Part shown: one piece after another, positions 61,137-64,000 of the stretch
Numbering within the stretch: position 1 is the stretch's first letter
Layout: each line of letters opens with the position of its first letter
Made by a program: the position numbers and the translations under genes
NCBI RefSeq assembly: GCF_946479755.1
Contig: NZ_CAMLHC010000005.1
Coordinates: 1-64,000, forward strand
Reading direction: 5' to 3'
DNA length: 64,000 nucleotides
Source: an uncultured Chitinophaga sp.
Lineage (GTDB): Bacteria; Bacteroidota; Bacteroidia; Chitinophagales; Chitinophagaceae
Notes under the pieces: model-generated
What the model was told of the DNA's origin: nothing
What the model saw: the letters and a program-made list of their open reading frames with translations, nothing else
Database searches by the model: none

Positions 61137-61170
61137 AAGGCCACAAACGATTGTTTGTGGCCTTTTTTTT
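61137..61170 (+). terminator. Terminator of the third SusC/SusD operon
   Basis: A 12-bp stem (61137-61148 with 61153-61164) with a GATT loop followed by a run of T residues to 61170. Confidence 0.92.
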
Positions 61171-61218
61171 CGCTTCTATACGCAAAAAAAACCGGCATAA
61201 AACTTAACCCGGATCAAG

Positions 61219-61248
61219 TTTTCCAGCCTGCTATCGCATCTACATTTG
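61219..61248 (+). promoter_or_regulatory. Promoter of the PhlG-like/MFS cassette
   Basis: TACATTTG at 61241-61248 is a perfect TAnnTTTG box. TTTT at 61219-61222, 18 bases upstream, fits the -33 place. The start codon lies 37 bases downstream of the -7 box. Confidence 0.55.
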
Positions 61249-61285
61249 AGCTGTCAAATTCATCATTCCTTAAAAAGAAGATCAT

Positions 61286-61984
61286 ATGAACACAAGTACA
61301 GCGACAGAGAAAGAACTGTTTACGGATATTGATCAGTTATTGTCCGCCCGGCCGATGTCGCTGGAGACAGGCATCCGCCGGTTGCCCAACGGTATGCTGC
61401 AGGTGTCTGTCCGGACAGACCTCCACGGTTGCAGCGGCCGTATGGTCAACTGGTGGTTTACTTTTTTTGAGACCACCCAGCATATCAAATGGTGGCATCC
61501 GCATGACCATGTGTTACACGGCGGCTGGGACCGGCACTGGAAGCGGAATGAAAATTACATCGGTGCTACGATCCATGCTACCGAGTCGCTGGGCAGTATT
61601 CCGCCGGTGCCTGCCACGATCAAATTCCATCATCCGGCCGAGGTGTTCAACCCTCATCTGCTGGAAGTGGCCTATGCCCGCAATGAAGTATCTGCCGCCG
61701 TATATGCCCGTATCGGTTTCGGCAAAAGCACCCCGCTGGATGCTAACGGTGATCCGCTGGACGGGTACATGTTCCACATTCTGCGCGATACCCCCTGGGG
61801 TTGCGTGCTGCGGAGCCGTTTTTATCTTGGCGCCGCAGCAGATGCGCAACATGCTGTTCCTGACGAAACAGGTTTACAGCTGATGGTGCATTGTTATTCA
61901 GAATTCAGTTACCTCTCCCGCTTTCTGCCCTCACTGTATTATGCAGAAAACAAAAACGGCGACAGCGCTCCGCTGCCCTGGTAG
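61286..61984 (+). CDS. PhlG-like C-C hydrolase (DAPG hydrolase family)
   Basis: A 232-residue protein of the 2,4-diacetylphloroglucinol hydrolase family. The opening GRMVNWWFTFFETTQHIKWWHPHDHV matches the PhlG pattern. Residues placed like the PhlG zinc ligands are seen: His in H71-P-H-D-H75, Glu100 in HATESLG and the pair His202/Glu206 (H-C-Y-S-E). PhlG removes one acetyl group from diacetylphloroglucinol by carbon-carbon bond cleavage. The real substrate here is not known. It is the first gene of a cassette with an MFS transporter and a second family member. Confidence 0.8.
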   Translation: MNTSTATEKELFTDIDQLLSARPMSLETGIRRLPNGMLQVSVRTDLHGCSGRMVNWWFTFFETTQHIKWWHPHDHVLHGGWDRHWKRNENYIGATIHATESLGSIPPVPATIKFHHPAEVFNPHLLEVAYARNEVSAAVYARIGFGKSTPLDANGDPLDGYMFHILRDTPWGCVLRSRFYLGAAADAQHAVPDETGLQLMVHCYSEFSYLSRFLPSLYYAENKNGDSAPLPW

Positions 61985-62011
61985 CCTTCCTTTCATTCGT
62001 ATTTGAACATT

Positions 62012-63133
62012 ATGCAGAAACTATCTGTAGCGGGCACCGCTACCCTCCTGCTGACCAGTTGCCTCACTATTATGGTTGGCACGGCTATCGCCCCCTCGCT
62101 CCATATCATAGCACCACAGCTGCATATCGGCGCTATGGGCAGCTGGCTGATCACCCTGCCATCGCTCGGCGTGGTGGTGTTCTCTCCTTTCACCGGCGCT
62201 TTCATAGACAGGAGAGGCGCCTACACCGTTATGCAGGCGGGACTGGCGGGCTATGGCCTGTTGGGTATTGCAGCTATATTTCCTCTTCCGCCGGTGCTGG
62301 TACTGTGCATCCGTTTTCTGCTGGGCGGCGCTACCGCAGCGATCATGTCTGCCGGTACCGTGCTGCTGGCCCTCCATTTCCAGGGTGCGGCAAGGTTGAA
62401 GATCATGGCCGCACAGGGTATGGCCATTGAGCTGGGCGGCGCATTTTTCCTGGTCGCAGGCGGCATACTGGGCGATATTGACTGGCGGCTGCCTTTCTGC
62501 ATCTACCTGCTGGCATGGATATTATGGCTGCTGCTCGCACGTTATGTACCTGACCATCCGCAACCCGAAACAGCGGAGCATGCAGGTCGTCAGCCGGCGC
62601 CGCCGGCGGTGTATCCTGTTGTGGCCGGAGCAGCAGCCGCCATGTTACTTTTTTTCACCTGTATCCTTGCGTTACCCGGACTGCTACACCAGCGGGCGCA
62701 GTTCAGCGCCACGCAGACCGGCTGTTATATGGGTGCTATCTCCCTGTTGGCGGTAGTGGCAGCAGGCAGTCTAACGGTCATGGTAAAACGTACATCAGTA
62801 CGTTTCACGCTGGTCACCGGTTTCGCCCTCCTGGCTGCCGGCAACCTGCTGCTGAACAGCGCCGGTCACCTCGCACCACTGCTGCTGGCAGCGGTATGCC
62901 TTGGCAGCGGTTTCGGATTCACCATACCACTGCTAAATCATATAACCGTCAACGTGAGTACTGCCGAAAACCGGGGCGCCAGCCTGGGGTATTATGCCAT
63001 GGCCGTTTTCGGCGGACAGTTCCTCGCCGTCTTCGTCGTGATGTTGCCGCACCTGTTTCTGTTTACCGGCATCGGCGGACTTATTATCTCCCTGATGATC
63101 ATCATATCCACCAAAAAAATTAAACAATCCTGA
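62012..63133 (+). CDS. MFS transporter
   Basis: A 12-helix (by eye) major facilitator protein of about 373 residues. The start is placed at ATG 62012, as the longer frame would need a TTG three codons earlier. The helix 2-3 loop carries a DRRGAYTVM motif of the drug-exporter type. It stands between two PhlG-like genes, with gaps of 27 and 9 bases, so it likely exports the same compound or its product. In Pseudomonas an MFS exporter (PhlE) also accompanies phlG. Confidence 0.88.
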   Translation: MQKLSVAGTATLLLTSCLTIMVGTAIAPSLHIIAPQLHIGAMGSWLITLPSLGVVVFSPFTGAFIDRRGAYTVMQAGLAGYGLLGIAAIFPLPPVLVLCIRFLLGGATAAIMSAGTVLLALHFQGAARLKIMAAQGMAIELGGAFFLVAGGILGDIDWRLPFCIYLLAWILWLLLARYVPDHPQPETAEHAGRQPAPPAVYPVVAGAAAAMLLFFTCILALPGLLHQRAQFSATQTGCYMGAISLLAVVAAGSLTVMVKRTSVRFTLVTGFALLAAGNLLLNSAGHLAPLLLAAVCLGSGFGFTIPLLNHITVNVSTAENRGASLGYYAMAVFGGQFLAVFVVMLPHLFLFTGIGGLIISLMIIISTKKIKQS

Positions 63134-63142
63134 AATATTTTT

Positions 63143-63775
63143 ATGAAACCAGAAGAAGCAAATCAACTCCTGCAGCCCGGCTATCTGCCATTTGAAGCGG
63201 GCTACCAAAGGCTCGACAATGGCATACTGCTTGTTGCCGCCCGCAGCAGCCTCATGAACGTAAAAGGTCATATGATCGACTGGTGGTTCAGCTATGTCCA
63301 TACCACCGAACAATACAAACAATGGCATCCGCAGGACCATGTGTTCAGCGACTGGATCGGAGAGCGTGGCACCGGCAGGTATATCGGCGGCACCCACATC
63401 GCCTATGAGCGGCTGGGTGGTGACACCGTACACCGGCTGAAGATCAACTTCCTCCCTCCTTCTGAATTGCTGGACACCGATCGTTTTGCAGCAGCCGGTG
63501 TCAGCACCGCGGTACATGCGCGCCTGGGCGAGGCCGGCGCCCCCGGATGGACCGCCAAAATGGTCCACTTCGTCCGCGACACACCCTACGGATGTGAAAT
63601 GAGAAGCCGCTTCTGGCTCGGCTGCTTCGCTGAAAACAACCTGCAAAACGACTACGAAACACGGGTACGGATATATCCCGACGAAACCGGGAAAGGACTA
63701 CAACAACATTGTCATGAAGAAATGAGCATCCTCGGACAGTTTCTGCCGGAGCTATATAGGGCACATCACCGATGA
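63143..63775 (+). CDS. Second PhlG-like hydrolase
   Basis: A 210-residue protein similar to the 61286 gene product. It has WWFSYVHTTEQYKQWHPQDHV (H62, H66), Glu89 in IAYERLG and His189/Glu193 in H-C-H-E-E, so the same putative metal ligands are kept. It is shorter and diverged, which suggests an old duplication with a different substrate preference. The gap to the MFS gene is 9 bases, indicating one transcript. Confidence 0.8.
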   Translation: MKPEEANQLLQPGYLPFEAGYQRLDNGILLVAARSSLMNVKGHMIDWWFSYVHTTEQYKQWHPQDHVFSDWIGERGTGRYIGGTHIAYERLGGDTVHRLKINFLPPSELLDTDRFAAAGVSTAVHARLGEAGAPGWTAKMVHFVRDTPYGCEMRSRFWLGCFAENNLQNDYETRVRIYPDETGKGLQQHCHEEMSILGQFLPELYRAHHR

Positions 63776-63923
63776 TCCGCTGCCGGCTATAAACAGATAA
63801 CCCGCATGTCCGCTATCGTACACCACCGTGTACCGAAAGCGGACATTCCGACGATGCAATCCGCATAACTATTTAATCATCAATCCCTTTCAGGCTGGCA
63901 CTTTTTTCGACGGCCGGAATCGT

Positions 63924-64000
63924 ATGCTCAGGAATTATTTCAGTATCGCTATCCGGAACCTGTTCCGTAATAAGGGATTTTCGCTGATCAATATCGGCGG
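63924..64000 (+). CDS. ABC-type (MacB-like) permease, 5' end only
   Basis: The first 25 complete codons of a gene cut by the window edge. The visible protein MLRNYFSIAIRNLFRNKGFS, continuing LINIG, is the usual start of Bacteroidota MacB-like ABC transporter permeases (short amphipathic helix, then the first membrane helix). The start ATG at 63924 gives this family N-terminus directly. It may be unrelated to the PhlG cassette. Confidence 0.7.
   Translation, partial: MLRNYFSIAIRNLFRNKGFSLINIG

Noticed and set aside
1..64000. CRISPR arrays, insertion sequences, rRNA genes
   Set aside because: No regularly spaced repeats, transposase motifs or rRNA-like stretches were seen on either strand.

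Overview
The window looks like a chromosome segment of a soil- or plant-type Bacteroidota, most likely a Chitinophaga-like member of Chitinophagaceae. The evidence is: three sigma/FecR/TonB-receptor (SusC- or FecA-like) loci, two of them with SusD lipoproteins; three LytTR regulators, two of them paired with LytS-type kinases; Cys-type sulfatases; and several upstream sites resembling the Bacteroidota promoter element TAnnTTTG. GC is moderate, except for a visibly AT-richer stretch at about 22.76-25.3 kb. No rRNA, CRISPR array, transposase or phage gene is seen. One tRNA-Pro(CGG) is present. No gene-free stretch exceeds about 300 bp.

Layout. 17-10204 (minus strand): ECF sigma factor, FecR, SusC, SusD and two sulfatases, a sulfated-glycan uptake and degradation operon. 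10.4-11.6 kb: an exported erythromycin-esterase-family protein. 11.8-13.6 kb: LytS/LytTR pair. 13.6-18.8 kb (minus): TonB receptor, beta-helix lipoprotein and diheme cytochrome operon, then an orphan membrane LytTR protein (19-20 kb). 20-22.6 kb: two small unknowns, peptide deformylase and an AraC regulator. 22.65 kb: tRNA-Pro, followed by an AT-richer MBOAT/SGNH O-acyltransfer pair. 25.3-31.6 kb (minus): second sigma/FecR/TonB-receptor locus, ending in an unusual lipoprotein. 31.9-36.6 kb: hydrolase, heme-binding/P460 cytochrome with a small lipoprotein, a second LytS/LytTR pair and a tiny thioredoxin-like protein. 36.7-41.8 kb: a MocR-type regulator divergent from pxpB-pxpC-pxpA and an NRAMP-like transporter (5-oxoproline use).

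41.9-51.0 kb is the most unusual part. A minus-strand operon encodes a VKOR-thioredoxin fusion with a degenerate C39-like N-terminal domain, a 129-residue double-glycine-leader peptide with ten cysteines and an LDL-receptor class-A-like module, a DUF4369-like protein, a TlpA-type thioredoxin, a C39-peptidase ABC exporter and an HlyD adaptor. A TolC-family gene lies divergently beside it. Together they read as a type I export machine coupled to oxidative folding for a disulfide-rich, probably calcium-binding, secreted peptide.

51.1-54 kb: GT10 fucosyltransferase, YceI lipoprotein, DUF1801 protein and Crp/Fnr regulator. 54.06-61.1 kb: third sigma/FecR/SusC/SusD operon, closed by a strong terminator. 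61.2-63.8 kb: two PhlG-like (diacetylphloroglucinol hydrolase family) genes flanking an MFS exporter. The window ends inside an ABC-type permease gene.

All function calls rest on motifs and family resemblance read by eye. No database search was run.
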